DNA of 64,000 nucleotides from Bidens hawaiensis (lineage: Eukaryota > Streptophyta > Magnoliopsida > Asterales > Asteraceae). The translations under genes were made by a program, and so were the position numbers. This document shows, in pieces, positions 27,401 through 39,854 of this stretch. The stretch spans positions 434,001-498,000 of the forward strand of contig JAIQDT010001107.1 in the NCBI GenBank assembly GCA_021521415.1, read 5' to 3'. The number at the start of each line of letters is the position of its first letter. The stretch's first letter is position 1. A model generated the notes under the pieces. It worked only from the letters and a program-made list of their open reading frames with translations. It did not search any database and was not told the origin of the DNA.

Positions 27401-30400
27401 CGGCCAGTTTTTCCAAAGGGGTATGTTCACTTAGCCGGAGAAAAAAAATTGACTATGGGTCGAACCAGTGAATCGGATTAGAAATTCGGTCTTTGAGACT
27501 TCCATATAAAATTTTATAAACATACGAAAGAATCGGATCAATAATTATGCCCTGACGCCACCCCGAAGCCCGTTCAAAATTTTGCAAGTATTGCCAAAAG
27601 GGTATGTTCTCCGAGCCGGAGAAAAAACTGAGTATGGGTCGAACCAATGAATCGGATAATAAATTCGGTCTTGGAGACTTCCATACAATATATTATTACC
27701 CCACAGAAGAATCGGATCAATAATTATGCCTTGACGTCACACCGCGGCCTGTTCGAAATTTTGACAGCATTGCAAAAGGGGTATGTTCACCGAGCCGAAG
27801 AACAAACTGAGTATGGGTCGAACCACTGAATCGGATCAGAATTTTGGTCTTGAAAACTTCCATACAATATATTATTACACTAAGAACGAATGGGAGCAAT
27901 AATTATGCCCTGACGTCACCCCGCGACCCGTTCGAATATTTGCCAGTATTGCCAAAGGTGTATGTTCACCGAGCCGGAGAAAAATCTGAGTATGGGTCGA
28001 ACCACATAATCGGATCAGAAATCCGGTCTTGGAGACTTCCGTACAGTATATTATTACCCCACGAACGAATCAGATCAGTAATTAGGCCCTGGCGTCACCC
28101 CGCGGCACGTTCAAAATTTTGCCAGTGTTGCCAAAGGGGTATTTTCACCCAGCCGGAGAAAAAACTGAGTATGGGTCAAACCACTGAATCAGATAAGTAA
28201 TTTAGTCTTGGTGACTTCCATAAAATATTTTATTACACCACGAAAAAATCGGATAATAATTATTCCCTGACGCCACCACGCGGCCCGTTCGAATATTTGC
28301 CTGTTTTGCCAAAGGGGTATGTTCACCGAGCCGGAGAACAAACTGAGTATGGGTCAAACCATGGAATCAGATCAGAAGTTCGGTCATGGAGACTTCCAAA
28401 CAATATTTTATAAACATACGAAAGAATCGGATCAATAATTATGACCTGACGCCACCCCGCGGCCCTTTCGAAATTTTGCTTGTATTTCCAAAGGAGTATT
28501 TTCACCGAGCCGGAGAAAAAACTGAGTATGCGTTGAACCACTGAATTGGATCGAAAATTCGGTCTTGGAGACTTCCATACAATATATTATTACCCCACGA
28601 ACGAATCGGATCAATAATTATGCCTTGACGTCACCCCGGGGCCCGTTCAAAATTTTGCCAGTGTTGCCAAAGTGGTATGTTCACCGAGGTGGAGGAAAAA
28701 CTGTGTATGGGTTGATCCACTGAATCGGATCAGTAATTTGGTCTTGGTCACTTCCATACAATATTTTATTACCCCATGAAAAAAGCGGATCAATAATTAT
28801 TCCCTGATGCCACCATGCGTCCCGTTCCAATATTTGCCAGTTTTGCCAAAGGGTTATGTTCACCGAGCCGGAGAAAAAACTGAGTATGGGTCGAACCACT
28901 GAATCGGATCAGAAGTTCGGTCTTGGAGACTTCCATACATAATTTTATAAACATATGAAAGAATCGGATAAATAATTATGCCCTGACGCCACCCCGAAGC
29001 CGTTCATAATTTTGCAAGTATTGCCAAAGAGGTATGTTCTCCGAGCCGGAGAAAAAACTGAGTAAGGGTCGATCCACTGAATCGGATAAGAAATTCGGTT
29101 TTGGAGACTTCCATACAATATATTATTACCCCACAAATGAATCGGATCAATAATTATGCTTTAACGTCACACCGCGGCCCGTTCGAAATTTTGACAGTAT
29201 TTCCAAAGGGGTATGTTCATCGAGCCGGAGAACAAACTGAGTATGGGTCGAACTACTGAATCGGATCATAATTTCGGTCTTGAAGACTTCCATAAAATAT
29301 ATTATTACCCCATGAACGAATGGGAGCAATAAGTATGCCCTGACGTCATCCCGCGGCCCGTTCGAATATTTGCCAGTATTGCCAAAGGTGTACGTTCACC
29401 GAGTCGGAGAAAAAACTGAGTATGGGTCGAACCACATAATCGGATCAGAAAACCGGTCTTGGAGACTTCCATACAATATATTATTACCCCACGAACGAAT
29501 CAGATCAATAATTAGGCCCTGACGTCACCCCGCGGCACGTTCAAAATTTTGCCAGTGTTGCCAAAGAGGTATGTTCACCGAGCAGGAGAAAAAAAGAGTA
29601 TGGGTCGAACCACTGAATCAGATTAGTAATTTGGTCTTGGTGACTTCCATACAATATTTTATTACCCCACGAAAAAATCTGATCAATAATTATTCCCTGA
29701 CGCCACCACGCGGCCTGTTCGAATATTTGCCAGTTTTGCCAAATGGGTATGTTCACCGAGCCGGAGAACAAACTGAGTACGGGTCAAACCACGGAATCGG
29801 ATCAGAAGTTCGGTCTTGGAGACTTCCATACAATATTTTATAAACATACGAAAGAATCGGATCAATAATTATGACCTGACGCCACCTCGCGGCCCTTTCG
29901 AATTTTTTGCTTGTATTTCCAAAGGAGTATGTTCACCGAGCCGGAGAGAAAACTGAGTATGGGTTGAACCATTGAATCGGATCAAAAATTCGGTCTTGGA
30001 GACTTCCATACAATATATTATTACCCCACGAACGAATCGGATCAATAATTATGCCCTGACGTCACCCCGCGGCCCTTTCGAAATTTTGCTTGTATTGCCA
30101 AAGGAGTATGTTCACCGAGCCGGAGAAAAAACTGAGTATGGGTCGAATCACTGAATCGGATCAGAAATTCGGTCTTGGGGACTTCTATACAATAAATTAT
30201 TACCCCACGAACGAATCAGATCAATAATTAGGCCCTGACGTCACCCCGCGGCACGTTCGAAATTATGCCTGTGTTGCCAAATGGGTATGTTCACCGAGCC
30301 GGAGAAAAAACTGAGTATGGGTCGAACCACTGAATCAGATCAGTAATTTGTCTTGGTGACTTTCATACAATATTTTATTACCCCACGAAAAAATCGGAAC

Positions 30401-31880
30401 AATAATTATAACCTGACGCCACCCCGCGGCCGGTTTTTCCCAAGGGGTATGTTCACTGAGCAAGAGAAAAAACTGACTATGGGTCGAACCAGTGAATCGG
30501 ATCAGAAAGTCAGTCTTGGAGACTTCTATACAATATTTTATAAACATACGAAGGAATCGGATTAATAATTATTCCCTGACGCCACCCCTCGGCTCGTTCA
30601 TAATTTTGCATATATTGCCAAAAGGGTATGTTCTCTTAGCCGGAGAAAAAACTTAGTATGGGTCGAACCACTGAATCGGATAAGAAATTCGGTCTTGGAG
30701 ACTTCCATACAATATATTATTACCCGACGAAAGAATCGGATTAATAATTATTCCCTAATTCCACCACGCGGCCCGTTCGAATATTTGCCAGTTTTGCCAA
30801 AGGGGTTTGTTCACCGAGCCGAAGAAAAAACTGAGTATGGGTCGAACCACTGAATCGGATCAGAAGTTCGGTCTTGGAGACTTCCATAAAAAATTTTATA
30901 AACATACGAAAGAATCGGATTAATAATTATGCCCTGACGCCACCCCGCTGCCCGTTCGAAATTTTACTAGTATTGCCAGGGGGCATGTTCACCGAGCCGG
31001 AGAAAAACTGAGTATGGGTCGAACCACTGAATCGGATCATATCTTCGGTCTTGGAGACTTCCATACATTATTTTATAAACATACGAAAGAATCAGATCAA
31101 TAATTATGCCCTGACGCCACCCCACTGCCCGTTCGTAATTTTGCAAGTATTGCCAAAAGGGTATGTTCTCTGAGCCGGAGAAAAAACTTTGTATGGGTCG
31201 AACCACTGAATCGGATAAGAAATTCGGTCTTGGAGACTTCCATACAATATATTATTACCCGACGAAAGAATCGGATCAATAATTATGCCTTGACGTCACA
31301 CCACGACCCGTTCGAAATTTTGACATTATTGCCAAAGGGTTATATTCACCGAGCCGGAGAACAAACTGGGTATGGGTCGAACCACTGAATCGGATCAGAA
31401 TTTTGGTCTTGGAGACTTCCATACAATATATTATTACCCCATGAATGATTAGAAGCAATAATTATGCCCAGACGTCACCCCGCGGCCAGTTCGAATATTT
31501 GCCAGTATCGCCAAAGGGGTATGTTCACCGAGCCGGAGAAAAAACTGAGTATGGGTCGAACCACATAATCGGATCAGAAATCCGGTCTTGGAGACTTCCA
31601 TACAATATATTATTACCCCACGAATGAATAGGATTAAAAATTAGGCCCTGACGTCACCCCGCGGCCCGTTCGAAATTTTGCCAATGTTGCCAAAGGGGTA
31701 TGTTCACCGAGCCGGAGAAAAAACTGAGTATGGGTCGAACCACTGAATCTCATCAGTAATTTGGTATTGGCGACTTGCATAAAATATTTTATTACCCCGA
31801 AAAAAAATGATCAATAATTATTCCCTGACAACACCACGCGGCCCGTCCGAATATTTGCCAGTTTTGCCAAAGGGGTATGT
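15480..31880. repeat. 15-kb tandem segmental duplication, copy 2 (16.4 kb)
   Basis: This is the partner of the upstream segment, in the same orientation and immediately adjacent. It begins with the rare gagccggggaaaa and gagaatggg variant seen at about 499. It ends near 31,880, where the sequence goes on into material absent from copy 1. It is longer because about 1,781 bp at 26,835-28,616 correspond to only 362 bp in copy 1. At 17,142-17,235 it keeps what appears to be the older monomer state, whereas copy 1 carries a converted patch. Confidence 0.93.
26835..28616. repeat. 1.78-kb satellite segment present only in copy 2
   Basis: This is ordinary satellite of about ten monomers, lying between sequences that flank 11,853 and 12,215 in copy 1. 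It accounts for the whole 1,419-bp length difference between the two 15-kb copies once the 362-bp copy 1 replacement is subtracted. It includes a 164-bp type monomer near 27,400 and monomers closely resembling those at 8,000-9,100. Confidence 0.8.
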
Positions 31881-32769
31881 TCACCGAGCCGGAGAAAAAA
31901 CTGAGTATTGGTCGAACCACTGAAATCGGATCAGAAGTTCGGTCTTGAAGACTTCCATACAATATTTAATAAACATGCGAAAGAATCAGATCAACAATTA
32001 TGACCTGACGCCACCCCGCGGCCCGATCAAAATTTTGCATATATTGCCAAAGGAGTTTGTTCACCGAGCCGGAGAACAAACTGGGTATGGGTCGAACCAC
32101 TGAATCGGATCAGAATTTCGGTCTTGGAGACATCCATGCAATATATTATTACCCCATGAATGATTAGAAGCAATAATTATGCCCTGACGTCACCCCGCGG
32201 CCAGTTCGAATATTTGCCAGTATTGCCAAAGGGGTATGTTCACCGAGCCGGAGAAAAAACTGAGTATGGGTCCAACCACATAATCGGATCAGAAATCCGG
32301 TCTTGGAGACTTCCATACAATATATTATTACCCCACGAATGAATAGGATTAAAAATTAGGCCCTGACGTAACCCCGCGGCCCGTTTGAAAGTTTGCCAAT
32401 GTTGCCAAAGGGGTATGTTCACCGAGCCGGAGAAAAAACTGAGTATGGGTCGAACCACTGAATCTCATCAGTAATTTGGTCTTGGCGACTTGCATAAAAT
32501 ATTTTATTACCCCAAAAAAAAAACGGATCAATAATTATTCCCTGACGACACCACGCGGCCCGTCCGAATATTTGCCAGTTTTGCCAAAGGGGTATGTTCA
32601 CCGAGCCGGAGAAAAAACTGAGTATGGGTCAAACCACTGAATCGGATCAGAAGTTCGGTCTTGGAGACTTCCATACAACATTTAATAAACATGCGAAAGA
32701 ATCAGATCAACAATTATGACCTGACGCCACCCCGCGGCCCGATCAAAATTTTGCTTATATTGCCAAAGG
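31340..32769. repeat. Two-copy 715-bp (four-monomer) tandem unit
   Basis: Positions 31,340-32,054 and 32,055-32,769 are direct repeats at offset 715. Diagnostic features are the rare atgaatgattagaagcaa variant at 31,441 and 32,156, and the aataaacatgcgaaagaatc variant near 31,967 and 32,682. The unit spans the downstream end of the 15-kb duplication, so its first copy also has a partner near 15,000. Confidence 0.8.
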
Positions 32770-34740
32770 AGTATGTTCACCGAGCCAGAGAAAAAACTGA
32801 GTATGGGTTGAACCACTGAGTCGGATCAAAAATTCGGTCTTGGGGACTTCAATACAATATATTATTACCCCACGAACGAATCAGATCAATAATTAGGCCC
32901 TGACTTCACCTCGCAGCCCGGTCGAAATTTTGACAGTATTGCCAAAGGGGTATGTTCACCGAGCCGGAGAACAAACTGGGTATGGGTCGAACCACTGAAT
33001 CGGATCAGAATTTCGGTCTTGGAGACTTCCATACAATATATTATTACCCCACAAACGAATGAGAGCAATAATTATGCCCTGACGTTACCCCGCGGCCCGT
33101 TCGAATATTTACCAGTATTGCCAAAGGGGTATGTTCTCCGAGCAGGAGAAAAAACTGAGTATGGGTCGAACCACATAATCGGATAAGAAATCCGGTCTTG
33201 GAGACTTCCTTACAATATATTACTACCCCACGAATGATTAGGATCAATAATTAGCCCCTGACGTCACCCCGCGGCCCGTTTGAAATTTTGCAGTGTTGCC
33301 AAAGGGGAATGTTCACCGAGCCGGAGAAAAAACTGAGTATGGGTCAAACCACTGAATCAAATTAGTAATTTGATCTTGGTGACTTCCAAACAATATTTTA
33401 TTACCCCACGAAAAAAGCGGATTAATAATTATTCCCTAATGCCACCACGCGGCCCGTTCGAATATTTGCCAGTTTTGCCAAAGGGGTTTGTTCACCGAGC
33501 CGAAGAAAAAACTGAGTATGGGTCGAACCACTGAATCGGATCAGAAGTTCGGTCTTGGAGACTTCCATACAATATTTTATAAACATACGAAAGAATCGGA
33601 TTAATAATTATGCCCTGTCGCCACCCCGCTGCCCGTTCGAAATTTAGCTAGTATTGCCAAAGGGGTATGTTCACCGAGCCGGAGAAAAAACTGAGTATGG
33701 GTCGAACCACTGAATCGGATCATAACTTCGGTCTTGGAGACTTCCATTCATTATTTTATAAACACACGAAAGAATCGGATCAATAATTATGCCCTGACGC
33801 CACCCCTCTGCCCGTTCTAAATTTTGCAAGTATTGCCAAAGGGGTTTGTTCTCCGAGCCGGAGAAAAAAGTTAGTATGGGTCGAACCACTGAATCGGATA
33901 AGAAATTCGGTCTTGGAGACTTCCAAACAATATATTATTACCACACGAAAGAATCGGATCAATAAATATGCCCTGATGACACTCCGCGGCCCGTTCGAAA
34001 TTTTGACAGTATTGCCAAAGGGGTATGTTCACCGAGCAGGAGAACAAACTGGGTATGGGTCAAACCACTGAATCGGATCAGACATTCGGTCTTGGAGATT
34101 TCCATACAATATATTATTACCCCACGAACGAATGGGAGCAATAATTATGCCCTGACGTCACCCCGCGGCCCGTTCGAATATTTGCCAGTATTGCCAAAGG
34201 GGTATGTTCACCGAGCCGGAGAAAATACTGAGTATGGGTCGAACCACATAATAGGATCAGAAATCCGGTCTTGGAGACTTCCTTACAATATATTATTACC
34301 CCACGAATGAATAGGATCAATAATTAGCCCTTGACGTAACCCCGCGGCCCGTTCGAAATTTTGCTAGTATTGCCAAAGGGGTATGTTCACCGAGCCGGAG
34401 AAAAAACTGAGTATGGGTCGAACCACTGAATCGGATCAGAAGTTCGGTCTTGGAGACTTCCATACAATATTTTATAAACATACGAAAGAATCGGATTAAT
34501 AATTATGCCCTGTCGCCACCCCGCTGCCCGTTCGAAATTTAGCTAGTATTGCCAAAGGGGTATGTTCACCGAGCCGGAGAAAAAACTGAGTATGGGTCGA
34601 ACCACTGAATCGGATCAGAAGTTCGGTCTTGGAGACTTCCATACAATATTTTATAAACATACGAAAGAATCGGATTAATAATTATGCCATGTCGCCACCC
34701 CGCTGCCCGTTCGAAATTTAGCTAGTATTGCCAAAGGGGT

Positions 34741-34863
34741 ATGTTCACCGAGCCGGAGAAAAAACTGAGTATGGGTCGAACCACTGAATCGGATCATAAC
34801 TTCGGTCTTGGAGACTTCCATTCATTATTTTATAAACACGCCGAAAGAATCGGATCAATAATT
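34741..34863. repeat. Internally deleted 123-bp monomer
   Basis: The distance between successive gttca/gttct landmarks is 123 bp here instead of 179. The sequence jumps from gatcaataatt straight to ttgttctccgagcc, losing about 56 bp that include the GC-rich core. A full-length relative with the same upstream variant (ccattcattattttataaac) lies at 33,745. This is a private deletion and no further copies were seen. Confidence 0.75.
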
Positions 34864-37699
34864 TTGTTCTCCGAGCCGGAGAAAAAACTTAGTATGGGTC
34901 GAACCACTGAATCGGATAAGAAATTCGGTCTTGTAGACTTCCAAACAATTTATTATTACCCCACGAAAGAATCGGATCAATAAATATGCCCTGATGTCAC
35001 TCCGCGGCCCGTTCGAAATTTTAACAGTATTGCCAAAGGGGTATGTTCACCGAGCCGGAGAACAAACTGGGTATGGGTCGAACCACTGAATCGGATCAGA
35101 AATTCGGTCTTGGAGATTTCCATACATTATTTTATATACATACGAAAGAATCGGATCAATAATTATGCCTTGATGCCCCCCGTTGCCCGTTCGAAATTTT
35201 GACAGTATTGCCAAAAGGGTATGTTCACCGAGCCGGAGAAAAACTGAGTATGGGTCGAACCACTAAATCGAATCATAATTTCGGTCTTGGAGACTTCCAT
35301 ACAATATATTATTACCCCGCGAACGAAGGGGGTCAATAATTATGCCCTGACGTCACCACGCGGCACGTTTGAAATTTTGCTTGTATTGCCAAGAATATGT
35401 TAACCGAGCCGGAAAAAAAACTTAGTATGGGTCGAACCACTGAATCGGATAATAAATTCGGTCTTGAAGACTTACATACAATATATTATTACCCCACAAA
35501 AGAATAGGATCAATAATTATGCACTGACGTCACCCCGAGGCCCGTTCGAATTTTTGACAGTATTGGCAAACGAGTCGAACTGAGTATGGGTCGAACCACT
35601 GTATCAGATCAGTAATTTGATCTCGGTGATTTCCATACAATATTTTATTATCACACGAAAGAATCGGATCAATAATTATTCCCTGACGCCACCCCGCGGC
35701 CCGTTTGAATATTTGCCAATATTGCCAAAGGGGTATGTTCACCGAGCCGGAGAAAAAACTGAGTATGAGTCGAACCACAGAATCGGATCAGAAGTTCGGC
35801 CTTGGAGACTTCCATACAATATATTATTACCCCGCGAACGAAGGGGATCAATAATTATGTCCTGACATCACCCCGCGGCACGTTTGAAATTTTGTTTGTA
35901 TTGCCAAAGGAATATGTTAACCGAGCAAGAAAAAAACTGAGTATGGGTCGAACCACTGAATTCGATAAGAAATTCGGTTTTTGAGACATCCATTCAATAT
36001 ATTATTATCACACGAAAGAATCGGATCAATAATTATGCCCCGAAGTCACCCCGCGGCCTGTTCGAAATTTTGCCTGTATTGCCAAAGGGGTATGTTCACC
36101 GAGCCGGAGAAAAAACTGAGTATGGGTCGAACCACATAATCGGATCAGAAATCCGGTCTTGGAGACTTCCTTACAATATATTATTACCCCATGAATGAAT
36201 AGGATCAATAATTAACCCCTGACGTCACCCCGCGGCCCGTTTGAAATTTTGCTAGTATTGCCAAAAGGGTATTTCACCGAGCCGGAGAAAAAACTGAGTA
36301 TGGGTCGAACCACTGAATCAGATCATAACTTCGGTCTTGGAGACTTCCATACATTATTTTATAAACATACGAAAGAATCGGATCAATAATTATGCCTTGA
36401 TGCCGCCCCGTGGCCCGTTCGAAGTTTTGACAGTATTGCCAAAAGGGAATGTTCACCGAGCCGGAGAAAAAACTGAGTATGGGTCGAACCACTGAATCGG
36501 ATCATAATTTCGGTCTTGTAGACTTCCATACAATATATTATTACCCCGCGAATGAAGGGGATAAATAATTATGCCCTGACTTCACCCCGCGACACGTTTG
36601 AAATTTTGCTTGTATTGCCGAAGGAATATGTTAACCGAGCCGGAAAAAAACTGATTATAGGTCGAACCACTGAATCGGATAAGAAAATTCGGTCTTGGAG
36701 ACTTCCATACAATATATTATTACCCCAAGAAAGAATCGGATCAACTATTATGCCCTGACGTCACCCCGCGGCCCGTTCGAAAATTTGAAAGTATTGGCAT
36801 AGGGGAATCTTCACCGAGCCGGAGAACAAACTGGGTAAGGGTCGAACCACTGAATCGGATCAGAAATTCGGTCTTGGAGACTTCCATTCAATATATTATT
36901 ACCCCACGAACGAATGGGAGCAATAATTATGCCCTGACGTCACCCCGCTGCCCGTTCGAATATTTGCCAGTAATGCCAAATTGGTATGTTCACCGAGCCG
37001 GAGAAAAAACTGAGTATTGGTAGAACCACATAATCGGATCAGAATCCGGTCTTGGAGACTTCCTTACAATATATTATTACCCCAAGAATGAATAGGATCA
37101 ATAATTAGCCTCTGACGTCACCCCGCGGCCCGTTCGAAATTTTGCTAGTATTCCCAAAGGGGTATGTTCACCGAGCCGGAGAAAAAACTGAGTATTGGTC
37201 GAAACACTGAATCAGATCAGTAATTCGGTCTTGGAGACTTCCATACAATATATTATTACCCCACGAAAGAATCGGATCAATAAATATGCCCTGACGTCAC
37301 CCCGCGGCCCGTTCGAAATTTTGACAGTATTGCCAAAGGCGTATGTTCACCGAGCCGGAGAACAAACTGGGTATGGGTCGAACCACTGAATCGGATCAGA
37401 AATTCGATCTTGGAGACTTCCATACAATATATTATTATCCCACAAAAGAATGGGAGCAATAATTATGCCCTGACGTCACCTCGCGGCCCGTTCGTATAAT
37501 TGCCAGTATTGCCAAAGGGGTATGTTCACCGAGCCGGAGAAAAAATTGAGTATGGGTCGAACCACATAATCGGATCATAATTCCGGTCTTGGAGACTTCC
37601 TTACAATATATTATTACCCCACTAATGAATAGGATCTATAATTAGCCCCTGACGTCACCCCGCGGCCCGTTCGAAATTTTGCTAGTATTGCCAAAGGGG

Positions 37700-38320
37700 T
37701 ATGTTCAACGAGCCGGAGAAAAAACTGAGTATGGGTCGAACCACTGAATCGGATCATAACTTCGGTCTTGGAGACTTCCATACATTATTTTATATACATA
37801 CGAAAGAATCGGATCAATAATTATGCCTTGATGCCACCCCTTGGCCCGTTCGAAGTTTTGACAGTATTGCCAAAAGGGTATGTTCACCGAGTCGGAGAAA
37901 AAACTGAGTATGGGTCGAACCACTGAATCAGATCATAACTTCGGTCTTGGAGACTTCCATACATTATTTTATAAAAATACGAAAGAATCGGATCAATAAT
38001 TATGCCTTTATGCCACCCCGTGGCCCGTTCGAAGTTTTGACAGTATTGCCAAAAGGGTATGTTCACCGAGCCGGAGAAAAAACTGAGTATGGGTCGAACC
38101 ACTGAATCGGATCATAACTTCGGTCTTGGAGACTTCCATACATTATTATATAAACATACGAAAGAATCGGATCAATAATTATGCCTTGATGCCACCCCGT
38201 GGCCCGTTCGAAGTTTTGACAGTATTGCCAAAAGGGTATGTTCACCGAGCCGGAGAAAAAACTGAGTATGGGTCGAACCACTGAATCGGATCATAACTTT
38301 GGTCTTGGAGACTTCCATAC
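37700..38320. repeat. Homogeneous run of 179-bp monomers (gtgg-core subfamily)
   Basis: Consecutive monomers here are almost identical and exactly 179 bp apart. They carry gccttgatgccacc, a core reading ccccgtggcccg instead of ccccgcggcccg, and cattattttataaac. The same subfamily dominates around the solo LTR and recurs through blocks B and C. The run is interrupted at 38,320 by the LTR and resumes in phase at 40,773, which shows the array existed before the insertion. Confidence 0.88.
38316..38320. repeat. Target-site duplication, left copy (catac)
   Basis: The five bases catac directly precede the TG of the solo LTR and recur at 40,768-40,772 directly after its CA. Removing the LTR and one copy restores an uninterrupted monomer reading cttccatacaatatttta. 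Confidence 0.93.
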
Positions 38321-38727
38321 TGTAAGGCCCCGAACCCGGTAGCCCTACTTTAGCGTCGGATTTACTCATAAACACAGTCCTTCAAATCAGAGTTTATTTA
38401 AACTTTTTGCGGAATATAAAACATCAATCATTTGTTACAAAACACTGAATCTTTTCTTTGATACCATGACACAAAACTTTATATTTAAAACATCTTTACT
38501 TCTTTCTTCAGATGCCAGCCGTTCAATCCATGCCGTGTGTCATCCTCATGCTAACTCTGTAATCAGCTCACCTGCGTGCATACTAAAAGTCAGCTACGCT
38601 GGGTGAGTTCTAGTTAATCAAGCAACTCATCATACAACCACTACATACATCATATGCGTATCCGAAGACACGTAGTCCACTATCTGACCCGCTACTGTTT
38701 AACCACTTAATTACCCCTACAGCTTAG

Positions 38728-39060
38728 CCACTTAATTTCAAAGGCACGTATAGGCTTTCCCTATCACGCACTCATGCTATGCCACTTAATAACGAAAGCA
38801 CGTATAGGCTTTCCCTATCACGCACTCCCGCTATGCCACTTAATAACGAAGGCACGTATAGGCTTTCCCTATCACGCACTCACGCTATGCCACTTAATAA
38901 CGAAGGCACGTATAGGCTTTCCCTATCACGCACTCACGCTATGCCACTTAATAACGAAAGCACGTATAGGCTTTCCCTATCACGCACTCACGCTATGCCA
39001 CTTAATAACGAAGGCACGTATAGGCTTTCCCTATCACGCACTCACGCTATGCCACTAACG
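38728..39060. repeat. 54-bp minisatellite inside the solo LTR
   Basis: Six copies of a 54-bp unit containing ggctttccctatcacgc occur at 38,753, 38,807, 38,861, 38,915, 38,969 and 39,023, with a stray copy at 39,188. Because 54 is a multiple of three, two overlapping frames stay open across the array and give repetitive 94- and 102-codon frames, which are not genes. The matching position of the other LTR (48,521-48,744) holds a different, 33-bp, minisatellite. Confidence 0.92.
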
Positions 39061-39680
39061 CTCTTACTAGACTCTTGCCACTTCTAACACGCTCTACCTC
39101 TACTTGTCTACAACACGCTTCATATCATTTACATAATAAGCAAGTCACATCAACAATCATACACACATAATAACGATGACACTTACAGGCTTTCCCTATC
39201 ACGCGCTCACGTTATGCCACTAACACCCTTACTAGAATCTTGCCACTTCTAACACACTCTACCTCTACCTGCCTATATCACACTTCATATCAGTTCGGTA
39301 TTTACGTAATAAACATGTTACATCATAACATTCATACACACTATCAACCACTTGGAATTTACTATCCTTGGTGATACGTGCAATATCCGAAGATCGTTCA
39401 CGTACCGACAAGCATTACAAATATATACCTCGTATAACATCTATAGCATACACTTACCACTTAAGGTAAGTGTATTCACACTTCACATCGAGTATGCACA
39501 CAGCCCCGAAAACATAACAAGGAAATGGGGCTAGAAACTCACCTGAACACGGTTACGTTCTCCGTTGATCGTAATCCCTTTCTTCAGTTGTGCACGGCTG
39601 ACTGTATAACAAGTATACATATCAATTTAACTATCACTACTTATAACATCTTTCTAGTCTTAATTACTACCCACAACGAA

Positions 39681-39782
39681 CGGGGGTCCGGGGGCAGCGC
39701 CCCTGGCAGCGGGGTTCTAGGGGCGGCAGCCCCTAGCGGGGTCCAAGGGGCAGAGCCCCTGGCTGGGGTTAAGCTGCCAGGT
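39681..39782. repeat. GC-rich near-palindromic triplet repeat in the solo LTR
   Basis: Three units of about 27 bp, each starting near cggggt, carry a self-complementary core: gggggcagcgcccc, aggggcggcagcccct and aggggcagagcccct. Each can fold into a short hairpin. The segment is far more GC-rich than the surrounding LTR. It has no visible counterpart at the equivalent place in the LTR at 47,451-49,184, so it was gained here or lost there. Confidence 0.85.
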
Positions 39783-39854
39783 TAGCTTGGAAAAATTTTA
39801 TTTTCGATAACTGCCTTATCACATTTTCCATTAGGTTTTTAATTTATTTTCTAA

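Larger units (their letters stand above)
1..38320. repeat. Satellite block A, 179-bp monomer family (about 215 units)
   Basis: Head-to-tail copies of one monomer fill this stretch. Landmarks in order are a word close to gtatgttcaccgagccgg, a short A-run, gggtcgaaccactgaatcgg, ggtcttggagacttcca, an AT-rich stretch (tatattatta or ttttataaac), a second gaatcggatca word, and a GC-rich core around ccccgcggcccgttcgaa. The period is 179 bp in the best-preserved runs. Common length variants are 146 bp (GC core deleted) and 164 bp (about 15 bp lost after the core). Monomers differ by many substitutions, so several subfamilies are interleaved. No intact gene is present. Short open frames recur because the same stop-free stretch recurs in each monomer. 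The length is nucleosome-scale, as in many plant centromeric or pericentromeric satellites, but the location on the chromosome is inference. Confidence 0.97.

Noticed and set aside
1..38320. Hundreds of 60-118-codon open frames with similar peptides (for example frames containing IQYIITPRTN or SFFSGSVNIP) on both strands
   Set aside because: They recur once per monomer on both strands and in different frames. The 179-bp period is not a multiple of three, they lack conserved start contexts, and indels break them freely. They are repeat by-products and not a small-protein family.
1..38320. A CENP-B-box-like motif in the monomer
   Set aside because: Stretches such as ttcgaacgggccacgggg look superficially similar on the reverse strand, but the required spacing of the fixed bases is not met.
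38774..39087. Overlapping 94- and 102-codon repetitive open frames
   Set aside because: They arise because the 54-bp LTR minisatellite is a multiple of three. There is no homology or signal of coding beyond the repeat.
39525..39785. An 86-codon open frame ending in a Gly/Pro/Ala-rich tail
   Set aside because: It runs antisense through LTR sequence and into the GC-rich hairpin repeat. Composition explains it.
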